From assembly GCA_905221605.1 (NCBI GenBank), contig CAJNDS010002113.1:957001-1021000 (forward strand): a DNA stretch of 64,000 bases. Direction: 5' to 3'. Below are positions 44,678 through 55,054 of the stretch, piece by piece. Source of the stretch: Symbiodinium natans (taxonomy: Eukaryota > Sar > Dinophyceae > Suessiales > Symbiodiniaceae). The position numbers were made by a program, and so were the translations under genes. The first letter of the stretch is position 1, and each line of letters begins with the position of its first letter. A model generated the notes under the pieces. It was given only the letters and a program-made list of their open reading frames with translations, was not told the DNA's origin and did not search any database.

Positions 44678-45253
44678 AACTCCGCAGCAGGACAACCGAA
44701 TTCCTAAATCCCGCATTCATCCTGAAGCCCTATAGTGTGTGAAGTCTGAACCCTGAACCGGGAAACCCCCAGGTGGATTCGTTTAGGGTTTAGGGCTTAG
44801 GGTTTGGGCTTTAGGGTTTCGGGTTTAGGGCTACTAGAACGGTTCATAAGGCGCATTTTGGGCTTAGGGCTGTGGGGGTTTTGGAGTGTGGAGGAGGGGT
44901 ACTTGGGCTCCGAAGATTCGGGGACGTAAGGTCTTAGGTTGTTTTTATGCGGGCCTTGGGGATTTAGGCTTGCAACTTCGGGGTGCAGAAGCTAGGCGGA
45001 TTCTTTTGGATTCCTTGGGGGTTGAGGGATGTAAACCCTAAACCCTTAGCTCTTAACCCTTAAACCCCACACCCTAAGCGCCCTATAGCCCTAAACCCCC
45101 GGAGCCCATGACAAGACCCCAGTAGCCTCTGAGCTCCTAAACCCTAAACCCTAAACCCCAAACCCTAAACCCTAAACCCTAAACCCGAAACCCTAAACCC
45201 TAAACCCATGCAGCAAATGCAACGGTCCACGCATATCCCGGCATCATATATCA

Positions 45254-45359
45254 CCCTAAGCCATGTACCTTATTATTCTGTACTTAGGCCCTAAAGTCCT
45301 TAAATTGGAGGTACTTTAAGGCCCAAGTATTCCCTATATAGGTACATGGACCCTTAGGG
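45254..45359. mobile_element. family A element
   Basis: CCCTAAGCCATGTACC to GGTACATGGACCCTTAGGG. Its upstream 50 bp duplicates the upstream flank of the 44564 copy. Confidence 0.8.
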
Positions 45360-45884
45360 TTCCCTTATGGTCCCTTTGTATCCTAGGTAGGATAAGGGGG
45401 AACCTTAAAAGGGAGCCCCTTCTGAACCCTCTTCTGGCTCTCTTAAACAGGGATCTTATTCAGAGGGTCTGTATCCCCAAGGGTCCTCCTAATCCTATCC
45501 CCTATTGTAATTATACTATACTAATCCCCAAAACCCTATTAAAATCATTTCGGCCCCTATATTACCGACTGTCCGCCCCTTTGGGGGCTTTCGGGTTCAG
45601 GGCTTTAGGGGGCTTTATAGGGCTTTTCAAGGCTTTAGGGTTTTAGGGTTTAGGGTTTAGGGCTTTAGGGCTTTAGGGCTTAGGGTTTAGGGTTCAGGTT
45701 TTTGGGGTTCAGGGATCTAGGTAGGATCTTGGAGACCCAATCTCATCGAATCAGCCGTGAGCCCCTATGCCCTGAAACCCGAGCACCCTCAAGCCCTTGA
45801 ACCCTTAGGCCCTAAACCCTGAAAGCCTGCAGCTCTATCCATAGAAGGCCAGAGTTGTTAAAGCCCTAAACCCCAACAATCCCC

Positions 45885-46030
45885 CAACAAAAATGACATC
45901 CAATAGCCCTTTCAGGGCCTGATGCTCTTCACTCTGCTGTTCTCTCAGAGCTTCAAGGTGCCCCAGCCCCGCCGCGGGTTTTGCCATTTTCTTAGTCGTA
46001 ACGTAGGTCGCCTTGAACCTTTTTTGGGTA
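45885..46030 (-). CDS. exon candidate, strand uncertain
   Basis: The reverse strand reads 'KMAKPAAGLGHLEALREQQS' then 'EEHQALKGLLDVIFV', helix-like. A shorter + frame ('SGPDALHSAVLSELQGAPAP') also exists. Confidence 0.4.
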
Positions 46031-46779
46031 TTCGAACCCCCATCTAATCCCAAAGGTGAGCAAACCCCAAACCCTAAACCCAAACAATCTGATTACTCTT
46101 TTTGGTCTTAAATTCTTGGGTCTGCACGCCTTTTTTCGAGGTGTCACTGATTCCCTTTGTTTTCAGGGTTTAGGAGATTCTTAGAAGCCCCTTTAAGCCA
46201 AAAAGAGCACCCTTTCTAGTCCTAGTTGGTCCGAGCCAACGCTAACCCTAAACCCTTCTTGTAAGTAGCAAGCCCCTTGGAACCAAAAAGGGCGCCCTTT
46301 TAATTCCTAGGTGATTCTTGGGCCTAGAGTCAGTCTGGGAACTTTTGGGGGCTTGGGAGAAGGAATTGAGGTTTAGTGTTTTGGGGTTTACGCTACATTT
46401 GGGTTTTCAGGGTATTGGGGTTTTAGTTTCGGGTACTAGGTTGTAAGGTTGTAGGGTTTTAGGGTTTTAGGGTGTCAAATTTGGCTTGATTTGCCGTAAA
46501 GGTTAGAGGCTACCGGTTCTGCATCACATACCATTTCTGTAGAAGCGTAGCAGTATACCTTTTGGGTTATATATATATATATGTGTATATATATATATGC
46601 TACCCCCCCCCCAGCGACCTACCCTTTTTAGGCCTTTTTAGGCCTTTTTAACAAAAAATAACAAAGAAGGCCCAAAAGTCGCGTAGTTAATCACCGGGTA
46701 ATGAAGGACAGCTACTGGGACACCCACCTCACAGACCCCGATAAGCCAGCATTGGAAGAATCTACATTTTGAATCTGAA

Positions 46780-48290
46780 GCGGACAATGCTGTTTTTAGA
46801 TGTTTAGATCAATGTTTTTCTGTGCAAATTGTGCGTTTCAAGGGCAATTAATGTTTTGTTGAGCAACTAATTTATTTATACAATTGTGTTTGTACGAGGC
46901 AAAGTATTAATCAAATAGTGAAACATTTTTCTTGGTTCTATGCGAATTTAGCTACTAGAGTAATTATTAAGCAAAGAACCCAATTTGACTCAAGTGAATA
47001 CTATTTAAAGGAGCACACTCAACCAAGATACGAAATAAACACCATTCTCAACCAACAAATGGCAAAGTGTGCGTTTAAAGTGCAAATACTGTATTTATAC
47101 AATTGTGTTTGTACTAGGCAAAGTATGCTCTCTGAAAAGTCCACTGAAGTACCTTATGTTTACATATTCATGAATCGTTTTTGTTTTTGAACTAATCATT
47201 TTCTGCGAATTTAGCTACTAGAGTAATTATTAAGCAAATAGCCCAATTTGACTCAAGTGAATACCATTAAAGGACCATACTCAACCAAAATACGAAAGAA
47301 GCACCATATTCAACCAAAATATGGCAAAGTGTGGTTTAAAGGGCAAATAGTGCTTTGTTGAGCAACTAATGCATTGAAACAGTTGTGTTTATACCAGGCA
47401 AAGTATTATTGAAGTACTACCTGCAAAGTCAAATGAAACACCTTATGTTTACATATTCATGAAACAATTTTTTCGAAGTATTCATTCTATGCGAATTTAA
47501 CTACTAGAGGAATTCTTAAGCAAATAGCCCAATTTGACTCAAGTGAATACTATTTAAAGGACCATACTCAACCAAATACGAAATAAACACTTGCGGAAAT
47601 GGAAACGGTTCTACCTACATAACAATGAGACAAAGATTGCTGAAGTATTCACTAAAGACCACTTATATACTATGTCTGAAAAGCACAATTTGCATGAGCA
47701 AGCTTAAAAGTGCACAATAATGGAAATAGAAGCGGTTCTACTTACATAACGATGAAACAAAGATGTCTGAAGTATTCAAAAAAAACCACATATATACTAT
47801 GCTTGAAAAACGCAACTTGCACAATCAGGCTTAAAAAATGCACAAGAATCCTAGAAAAGTACTTAGCGAAGGCCATACACAAGCAAATTCACAAATACAT
47901 AAAAACATCCAAAAGCGCAAGCTTTTCAGGAGAATCTCTGGAAAAGTTTGGATTATAGGGTTTTGGGGTATTCCTGGACGAGTAGGAGTCACTTTTTAAG
48001 CAAACAATTCTATTTAATAAATGCTTTTTCTCAAGACAAGTATTGCAAATGCTGCTTCTAGATAATTAATTGCATTTACCAGGCAAATATTATCCGTGCG
48101 AATTGAGCTACCAGAGCACCAAGTAATGGCTGAATAAGGTCTACTACACTTGAGTACAACCAAAAGATGCACTAAACACTAGCGGCTCTACTTACATAAT
48201 AACGAAACAAATAGTTCTGAAGCACTAGAAAGACCACTTGTATACTATTTCTGAAAAGCACAATTAGCATAAGCACACTTAAAAATGCGT
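46780..48290. repeat. AT-rich tandem repeat island, ~265-285-bp unit
   Basis: The landmark GCGAATTTAGCTACTAGAG appears near 46942 and 47207. Diverged copies lie near 47491 and 48108. CAATTTGACTCAAGTGAATA and TACGAAATAAACAC recur with the same spacing. No telomere arrays inside, and AT content is well above that of neighbours. A satellite or multimeric mobile DNA is likely. Confidence 0.8.
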
Positions 48291-48310
48291 AGTTGTTGCC
48301 TCGTGACCGT

Positions 48311-48622
48311 GAAGGCGAACCAAAAAGCCAAAATACCAAAACCAAAAAACCAAAAATACCAAAACCAAAAAAACCAAAAAAACCAAAACCAAAAAAACCA
48401 AAAATACCAAAAAAACCAATTTTCCGGGACTCTTGGAGAAGCCTCATAGGGATTTCCTGAGAGTCCCGGAAAATTGTTTTTTTTTGGTATTTTTGGTTTT
48501 TTTGGTTTTGGTTTTTTGGTTTTTTTTTGTTTTGGTTTTTTTGTTTTTTTTGGTTTTGGTTTTTTGGTTTTTTTGGTTTTGGTTTTTTGGTTTTTTTGGT
48601 TTTGGTGTTTTTGGTTTTTCCA
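48311..48622. repeat. large hairpin, (CCAAAAA)n facing (TTTTTGG)n
   Basis: The CCAAAAA-rich left side and TTTTTGG-rich right side enclose a perfect 16-bp stem (48418-48433 against 48460-48475, core CCGGGACTCT) with a 26-bp loop. The Phe/Leu/Val-rich open frames are artefacts. Confidence 0.85.
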
Positions 48623-48754
48623 CTGTCCCGTGTATGCGATTTTAGTTGTATTTTAGTCTACGCCCTAGGAAATACGCTATCTTGCACACCGAGTTTGCTT
48701 GCAGTGCAGCTGGGTGACTTGAGACAAGGCGAAAAAGGGTAGGTCACTGGGGGG

Positions 48755-48785
48755 GGGTACCATATATATATATATATATATCGTC
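48755..48785. repeat. (AT)n microsatellite
   Basis: Follows GGGTACC and precedes a CATAATTGAAA context, shared with a TA tract at 15142-15175. Confidence 0.75.
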
Positions 48786-48905
48786 TGACCATAATTGAAA
48801 GGTTAACCTCTTTTGCCCAGGGTACTCAGCAACCAGGGAAAGGAATCGGCACAGATGCGGGCGAGAAGAGGGTTCAGGCTTCAGGGTGTTCTCTCCCGCC
48901 GACAG

Positions 48906-48965
48906 TCGCCCTCAGTGGCCGATGCTCCTGCGGATAGCCACTCTCGGGCCTCCTGTTGTAGCTAA
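48906..48965 (+). CDS. terminal exon candidate
   Basis: Acceptor CTCCCGCCGACAG, then 'SPSVADAPADSHSRASCCS', then TAA at 48963-48965. Confidence 0.5.
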   Translation, partial: SPSVADAPADSHSRASCCS

Positions 48966-49045
48966 GCCCGAAACCACTCCTGCAGGAGCTTGGCGTTTAG
49001 GGTGTAGGGTAGCAGGGCGCGGGTTTAGGGTCTTGGAGCCCTATT

Positions 49046-49205
49046 GAGGTGCATGTTGAGGGTAATACATGGTCGATTAATATGGCCTTACCTTTCTTAA
49101 AGAGCTCTGCAGGATGGGCCCTTGGCTTGTAGGGGTGCATATGCGAGGTACATAAGGGCTCTCAAATGAAGGGTCCATACTAAGGGACCTCGGAACTACC
49201 CCTAA
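49046..49205. mobile_element. family E element (longer variant)
   Basis: AGGGTAATACATGGTC on the left and GGGACCTCGGAACTACCCC on the right, with GGGTCCATAC and related words inside. Confidence 0.5.
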
Positions 49206-49368
49206 GCCCTCCAAGAAATGGCTTGATTATGGTACTATGGAGGGACGGAGGGCTACATTTTTTTACGGGAATCAAGGGCGTGAACAGGTTTAGGATGCTG
49301 GGTCTGGCCTACTTGAAAGTCAATTATGCATGTTGGGTTTAGGGTCTAGAGTTGTGGGCACAAATCCC

Positions 49369-49451
49369 GTGAACTTGGGGTCGTGCCCATGGTCACGCCG
49401 CTCGACGCCGACCATTTCAACCGGCTTCAAGGAACGAACTCTTTCAAGCGC
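49369..49451 (+). CDS. exon, unrecognised protein
   Basis: Open frame 'LGVVPMVTPLDADHFNRLQG' then TNSFKR. Splice sites not clear. Confidence 0.5.
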
Positions 49452-49538
49452 CCAAACCCTACACCCGAAACCCCAAAACCCTAAACCCTAACCCTAAACC
49501 CTAAACCCCCAACCCTTAATCCTACACTGGCTCTACAG

Positions 49539-49559
49539 AGCAGCACCCAAGAAGTCAAC
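49539..49559 (+). CDS. 21-bp micro-exon candidate
   Basis: Acceptor CACTGGCTCTACAG, then SSTQEVN, then GTAAGT. In frame with the exon at 49582 if the 22 bases between are removed. Confidence 0.4.
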
Positions 49560-49581
49560 GTAAGTTTTCTTTAATACTCAG

Positions 49582-49628
49582 AAAAGCAGCCCCGAGGCCG
49601 GAATAGAAGCCCAAGGGAGCCCTCCAGG
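49582..49628 (+). CDS. exon following a 22-nt intron candidate
   Basis: After TTTAATACTCAG it reads KSSPEAGIEAQGSPPG, then GTTGAGGG. See the finding on the ultrashort intron. Confidence 0.45.
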
Positions 49629-49799
49629 GTTGAGGGTTAGGGTCTGGGGGTTCCGCCGCCCTTCTTGAAGAACCCAAAGCCCCAAAGTCCCATAACCCCC
49701 TAAACCCTAACCCCAAACCCCAAACCCCAAACCCTAAACCCTAAACCCTAAACCCTAAACCCCAATTTATAAACCCTTACCCCTAAACTCTCGCCACTG

Positions 49800-49879
49800 T
49801 TGCCGTGCCATGGGCCCCCCCCTCGAGCAAGGGCTCATTGAGGCGGCGCCGTTGCCGCATCAGCCGGGCACTCGGCAGG
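49800..49879 (+). CDS. exon candidate
   Basis: Frame 'CHGPPLEQGLIEAAPLPHQP' then GTRQG, intron start GTTTAGGG. A second frame is also open. Confidence 0.45.
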
Positions 49880-50194
49880 GTTTAGGGTTTAGTGTTTAGG
49901 GTATAGGGTTTAGGGTTTAGGGTTTAGGGTTTAGGGTTTAGGCCGGGTTAGGCTCCTTAGACTTGGACACCTTGGGATCCCCCCCTCCCCCCAAACGTTC
50001 CTCCACCCTAAGCCCTAAAGCCCGTACATTTGAAGTGCCGAAAAACCCTTTAAGGTTTAGGGTTTAGGGTTTAGGGTTTAGGGTTTAGGGTTTAGGGTTT
50101 AGGGTTTAGGGTTTAGGGTTTAGGGTTTAGGGTTTACCCCAACCCCCAAACATCCCTAAATCCCAACCCCCTAAGCCCTAAACCCTACACCCTC

Positions 50195-50305
50195 CTTGGT
50201 AGCCAAGCAGTGCCCTTTTTGCCTTTTTGTTGGTTCTAGGTTCACTGCATAAAGCAGCCAGCCCACGAAAGGATAAGCTTATGATGGTATGGGTGCTGGG
50301 CTACG
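50195..50305. mobile_element. family D introner-like element
   Basis: CCTTGGTAGCCAAGCAGTGCCC to GGTGCTGGGCTACGA, between CCCTAAA arrays. Confidence 0.7.
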
Positions 50306-50424
50306 AACCCTAAACCCTAAACCCTAAACCCTAAACCCTAAACCCTAGATCCTAAACCCTAAACCCTAAACCCTACACCCTAAACCCTAAACCCTCAAGC
50401 CTAAACCCTAAACCCTAAACCAAG

Positions 50425-50522
50425 CCGGCGAAGCCCTGCGAGCAGGCCCGAGCGCCGACAGGGTGCCCTGTCGTGCTGCGGCATGCGCCCGCGGGCGGAG
50501 GCCTACTTTGTGCATTCTTTTG
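50425..50522 (+). CDS. exon candidate
   Basis: Directly after CCCTAAACCAAG and before GTGAGG. Two GC-rich frames are open, for example 'EQARAPTGCPVVLRHAPAGG'. Confidence 0.5.
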
Positions 50523-50539
50523 GTGAGGAGAGTTGTTGG

Positions 50540-50645
50540 TTTGGGGATTAGGGTTTAGGGTTTAGGGTCTAGGGTCTAGGGTCTAGGGTCTGGGGTCTGG
50601 GGTCTGGGGTCTAGGGTCTAGGGTCTAGGGTCCAGGGTCTAGTTG
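50540..50645. repeat. TCTAGGG/TCTGGGG variant array
   Basis: Homogeneous blocks of telomere variants: TTTAGGG first, then TCTAGGG, then TCTGGGG, then TCTAGGG again. Confidence 0.9.
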
Positions 50646-50950
50646 TTTGAGGGGTTTGCGGGTTTTTTAGGTTTTAGGGTTCAATAAGGGAGGGGGTTCA
50701 TGGGAGGAAGGTACGTTTGCAATGCGAAGGAAGCTTAGGGAGCCTTAGGGAGTAGTGGGGAGTTTTAGGGAACCTTGGGTTACATAGCCCCCCCCCCCCC
50801 CCGTTGAATCCCCCTCCCTTAAGAACCCCCGAAAATCCGTTAGGTTTTCAAACGGGGCAGCTACGGGATCGGGTTTTTGGGCCAGGGGGGTTGTAATATT
50901 AGGGGCGGGGGGTATTCATATCATTAGCGGAACGGTTTTATCTGGGTCCC

Positions 50951-51240
50951 TTGTTCCAAGTGCTTTCGCGGTTTTTATTTAGACCTTGTTGCATGGAATT
51001 GCTGAGTTTGTGGGCGTCACGGAGTTCCAAGCTTGCGATGTCCCCCGCAGCAAAAGCGAAAGCAAACCAAAACCCCCCAAACCCCCAAAACCCTTCCAAA
51101 CACCCCACCCTCCCGAAAGAACCCAAACCGCTTTCTGCAAAAGCAAAAAACAAAACCCGACAACCCCCCCCCCCCCCCAAACCCGACAAAACCCGACAAA
51201 ACTCCGGACACAAACCCTATACAATGTCTCTAAGCCTTAA
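50951..51240. other. C/A-rich stretch open in several frames
   Basis: Low-complexity CCAAAACCC/CCCGAC repeats give overlapping open frames on both strands. None is trusted. Confidence 0.4.
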
Positions 51241-51338
51241 CCCTAACCCTGAAACCCTAAACCCTAGCCGAAAACCCTAAACCCTAAACCCTAAACCCTA
51301 AACCCTAAACCCTAAACCCTAAACCCTAAACCCACAAG

Positions 51339-51380
51339 GAGGAGAAGCCGGCCCCCAAAGTTGAGCCGAAGCCCGAGGAG
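51339..51380 (+). CDS. 42-bp micro-exon
   Basis: After CCCTAAACCCACAAG it reads EEKPAPKVEPKPEE, then GTGCGG. A charged Pro-rich linker. Confidence 0.55.
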
Positions 51381-51926
51381 GTGCGGATGAGGGCCTGGGG
51401 TTGGGGGTCTCGGGTTAGGGTTTAGGGTTTAGGGTTTAGGGTTTAGAGTTTAGGGCTTAGGGTTTAGAATGTAGGGTTTTGGTTTTTGGGCTCAGGGGTT
51501 GGGGATTACAGGGTCTAGGGTTTAGGGTTCAGGGTTTAAGGATTACAGGGGTTAGGGGGTGACGAGGTCAGGGTTTAAGGTTTACAGGTTGTAGGGTCCA
51601 GGAGTTATGAGGCCTAGGGTTTCAGGTTTAGGGGTTTCAGGGTGGGGGATTGGAGGGTCGAGGGTTTAGGGTCTGAGCGTTCTCATGGGGGGGTTAGGCT
51701 TTGTACTAAGGAATCTTGGGCTGTTTGGTGTTGCAGGGTCGCGTGTTTGTGTTTTACCAAATCGAACTTGTAAGGCTGTAAGGAGCGGGAATGGATATTA
51801 AAAGTTCGAGGGGTGCTGTGTCATTCGGTCACCTGCGCTTTTTTTCACGGATGGAGTTAGGGATAGTTTGAATTGCTGGTGTTTCCTGAAATTGAAGCGA
51901 ATCTGTCATATATATATATATACATA

Positions 51927-51960
<34 letters not shown>

Positions 51961-52403
51961 GTTCCCCTGAACCCTCAACCCCCAAAGGCCCAGACTAAAC
52001 CCAAAACAACAATACAGATGTAAGTATATATATATAGATATAGATAGATAGATAATGTCTTAAGAATCACAACTAGTAATAATTCTAGTAATTCAAACAA
52101 CATTAATAATAGCAATCAGAATAATATCAACTTAATAATGGTAGTAATAACAATAATGATACTAATTTGAATGATGTATCCTCTTAAGGTTGTCATTGTG
52201 GATGTGGGTTGAGGCGGCATCTTGGGTGTGGAGCTCATGGGCTCAGGGGTTCGTGCCTCACTTTCTTACAGCCCGGCGCGGCGTCTCTTCCATCTTATCC
52301 TAAGCCCTGGAGCCTGAACCCTGAACCCTGAACCCTAAACCCTAAACCCTACACCCTATAGCGCCTAAACCCTTAATACGATCCTAAGCCCTAAGCCCCG
52401 CAG
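51381..52403. other. no supported exon
   Basis: Degenerate TTTAGGG to 51670, (AT)n plus (CT)n at 51908-51957, and AT-rich GATA/ATA tracts at 52020-52165. Confidence 0.5.
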
Positions 52404-52462
52404 TTGGACTCGACGGTCTCCGACCCCCAGCCCTTCAACCCTCAGCTTAGAAGCTCCAAGTG
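52404..52462 (+). CDS. exon, unrecognised protein
   Basis: Acceptor AGCCCCGCAG, then 'LDSTVSDPQPFNPQLRSSK', then GTTTAGGG. Confidence 0.6.
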
Positions 52463-52763
52463 GTTTAGGGTTTAGGGTATAGGGTATGGGGTTTGGGGTT
52501 TAGGGTTTAGGGTTTAGGGTTTAGGGTTTAGGGTTTAAGCTCAGGCTGATACTCAACCAAGAACCCTGAGGTAAAACCCCTCAACGCGACAGCTTCCACA
52601 GAAGGACTCTTAGAATTAAGGCTGGGTACGGGGGTTCGGCCTATATGGTGAAGCGATGTTACCGCGATCTAAACCCTAAACCCTAAACCCTAAACCCTAA
52701 ACCCTAAACCCTAAACCCTAAACCCTAAACCCTAAACCCTAAACCCTAAACCCTAAACCCTAG

Positions 52764-52876
52764 ACTTGGAGGATGATGCAGACAAGAAGGGGCCCAAGAA
52801 GGTCATCTGGGATACAGCTGACCTCATGCCACTCTGCTTAGCACTGGTCTTCAGTCACGAAATCTTCTTTTCTTTT
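52764..52876 (+). CDS. exon with a hydrophobic segment
   Basis: Follows a CCCTAAA array ending CCCTAG. Reads 'LEDDADKKGPKKVIWDTADL' then 'MPLCLALVFSHEIFFSF', then donor GTAAAG. An acidic/basic linker runs into a membrane-type helix, suggesting a membrane protein. Confidence 0.6.
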
Positions 52877-53229
52877 GTAAAGCCCTAAACCAACCCTAAA
52901 CCTTAAAGCCCTAAGCCCTAAACCCTAAACCCTAAACATTATAAACCCTAAACCCTAAACCCTAAACCCTGCCTAGACGAGTAAGTCACAGAACTACCTT
53001 TCAAAGGGGAAAATAAAGGGGAAAGTACTCCCTTTTACAATGGAAGTCGCCTTACCCTCAAAAAGTAATGGGCCACATTTCCCCTTTTGTTAGAGTAGAG
53101 TAAACACTGAACTCCACAAGCGGTTCGGATGTGCTTTCGAAATCAAGATTCATCAGTTGAGTGACCCATGCTGGGCAGCGACATGAGGGTTGTTCCATAG
53201 GTTTAGGGTGTAATCAGGGTTCAGGGCTT

Positions 53230-53342
53230 ACCTTGGGGGCGACATGAACCCTAAAGGGGTTTATGGTCCATATACTTTAACGGGGGATGGAAGAGCATAG
53301 GGTATATGACCCCAAATCGTAGTTCGTTTAGTTCTCAGGGTA
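53230..53342. mobile_element. family C element (diverged)
   Basis: TACCTTGGGGGCGACATGAACCC with GGTTTATGGTCCATATAC and GGTATATGACCCCAAAT inside, as in the 57.8 and 59.1 kb copies. Confidence 0.65.
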
Positions 53343-53619
53343 CGATGCCCTAGACCCTAGACCCTAGACCCTAAACCCTAAACCCTGAACCCTAAACCCT
53401 AAACGCTAAAGGGTGAGCAACCGAGGTTTATGGTAGAATCTGTGTGCTTCGGGGCTCATGGGTGGCATGGTGGCGGACGGCGGAGGTTTGCGGGCAGGGT
53501 AGCTCCAAATTGGACTCTCAGAAGAAGTACTGCGGTCTAGGGCTGGGTTTAGGATTTAGGGTCTAGGGTATCCAGAAAGGGACCCGATTTCGAGCAACCC
53601 CTCCAACATGTGCGTGCAG

Positions 53620-53666
53620 TGCATGCCACAAGAAGAACCAATCCGTTGAAGCCGTTCCACGCCACG
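53620..53666 (+). CDS. short exon candidate
   Basis: Acceptor TGTGCGTGCAG, then ACHKKNQSVEAVPRH, then consensus-like donor GTGAGC. Confidence 0.45.
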
Positions 53667-53786
53667 GTGAGCTTCACCGGAGGGCGCTAAACCCTGAACC
53701 CCAAACCCCAAACCCTAAACCCTGAACCCTGAACCCTGAACCCTAAACCCTAAACCCTAAACCCTAAACTGTGGCTGAGCCGACAG

Positions 53787-53825
53787 CACTTGGATTTTGA
53801 CCCGATTGTCAATGGAGGCTTGTAG
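53787..53825 (+). CDS. possible terminal exon
   Basis: After GAGCCGACAG it reads HLDFDPIVNGGL, then TAG at 53823-53825. Confidence 0.4.
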   Translation, partial: HLDFDPIVNGGL

Positions 53826-53911
53826 TGCTGCAGCGACGGCTGAGCCAAAGAAGACCCTAAACCCTAAACCCTAAATCCTAAGCTGAGCCCAAAACCCCTG
53901 GCGCCTGGTAC

Positions 53912-54012
53912 TCCTAAGGGTCCATGTACCTTATGTACTTGGGCCTTAAAGTCCCTAACTAGGAGATACTTTAAGAGCCAAGTATTCCCTATTCAGGTAC
54001 ATGGACCCTTGG
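53912..54012. mobile_element. family A element
   Basis: TCCTAAGGGTCCATGTACC to GGTACATGGACCCTTGG, close to the 59.2 kb copy. Confidence 0.8.
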
Positions 54013-54413
54013 CAGTAAGGCTTAGTACACGCGGGCGGAAGCTTCATGGCCTTCTATGGCCTTCGGTCAATTCGGCGAGGCGTTTGTCCGAGACGTCAAA
54101 GCAAGACAAGCAGAACCGGGAGGCCTTCGATTTTTGGTCTCAAGACTTGCAACAAGGGGTGTCTTGGCCATGTCTCCAGGTCCACTGAACTAGCGTTGAC
54201 GTGCATTGCGCCCTCCAAACTACATCGGCGTTAAGAGGCGCACGCTCACTCCGCCCTTTCGGTTCTTGCCAATATATTCAAAGGCCGGATTACACAGATG
54301 ATGCATTTGAGGCCGCGCGCTCACGAACACGCGCGCTCCGAATCTAATACATCCACTGGTGCTTTCAAGGTGTGCGCTGCTTCCTTGAGCTCTTGCTAGG
54401 TGTTTCGCTGCAG

Positions 54414-54522
54414 CTGTTTTGAACATCAGAGCGCTGCCATACGTCCGCCGAGCAATTGCAGTAGGAAACCCGATGAGCACTCTGAGTGATGAGGCTAGTG
54501 ATGGGCCTAACTCCGAGGCCAG
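54414..54522 (+). CDS. exon, unrecognised protein
   Basis: Acceptor TGTTTCGCTGCAG, then 'VLNIRALPYVRRAIAVGNPM' and 'STLSDEASDGPNSEA', then GTGGGC. The upstream 400 bp has no telomere repeats and may contain more coding sequence. The reverse frame (54220-54480) is judged weaker. Confidence 0.6.
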
Positions 54523-54689
54523 GTGGGCCCCCTAAACCCGAATCCCTAAACCCTAGACCCTAGACCCTAGACCCTGAACCCTAAACCCTAAACCCTAAAC
54601 CCTAAGCCCTAAACCCTAAACCCTAAACCCTAAACCAAGCTTTGTAGAGTTTTGCGCAGAGACTTGACCACACTTAAAGCCGATTGCAG

Positions 54690-54747
54690 GTGGAGGAGGA
54701 GGAGGAGAGCCAACCTCCTCTGATGCTGTTGTTGCAGCCAAGATGCA
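54690..54747 (+). CDS. exon candidate
   Basis: Acceptor CCGATTGCAG, then 'GGGGGEPTSSDAVVAAKMQ' in one frame, then GTGTTTAGGG and a ten-copy array. Confidence 0.5.
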
Positions 54748-55054
54748 GTGTTTAGGGTTTAGGGTTTAGGGTTTAGGGTTTAGGGTTTAGGGTTTAGGGT
54801 TTAGGGTTTAGGGTTTAGGTTTAGTGTTTGGGGTTTAGGGTTTAGGGTAGACATACCCGGAAGCTAGGTTCATAATTAGCCTTCACCCTATCCAACAATA
54901 TCGTAACAGAATACTCGAACAATTGAAGTATATATTCACATTCTCATTCTGTCATTTAGTAGTATGAGCACTTGCTTATATGGGCGTTATCCGCAAACCC
55001 TTGTCTTCTTTTTTTTCATGGCGAATATTTTATATAGATTTCTGCTTGGTTTTT

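Noticed and set aside
48433-48742. Phe/Val/Leu-rich membrane protein
   Set aside because: Comes from (TTTTTGG)n; three overlapping frames give similar output.
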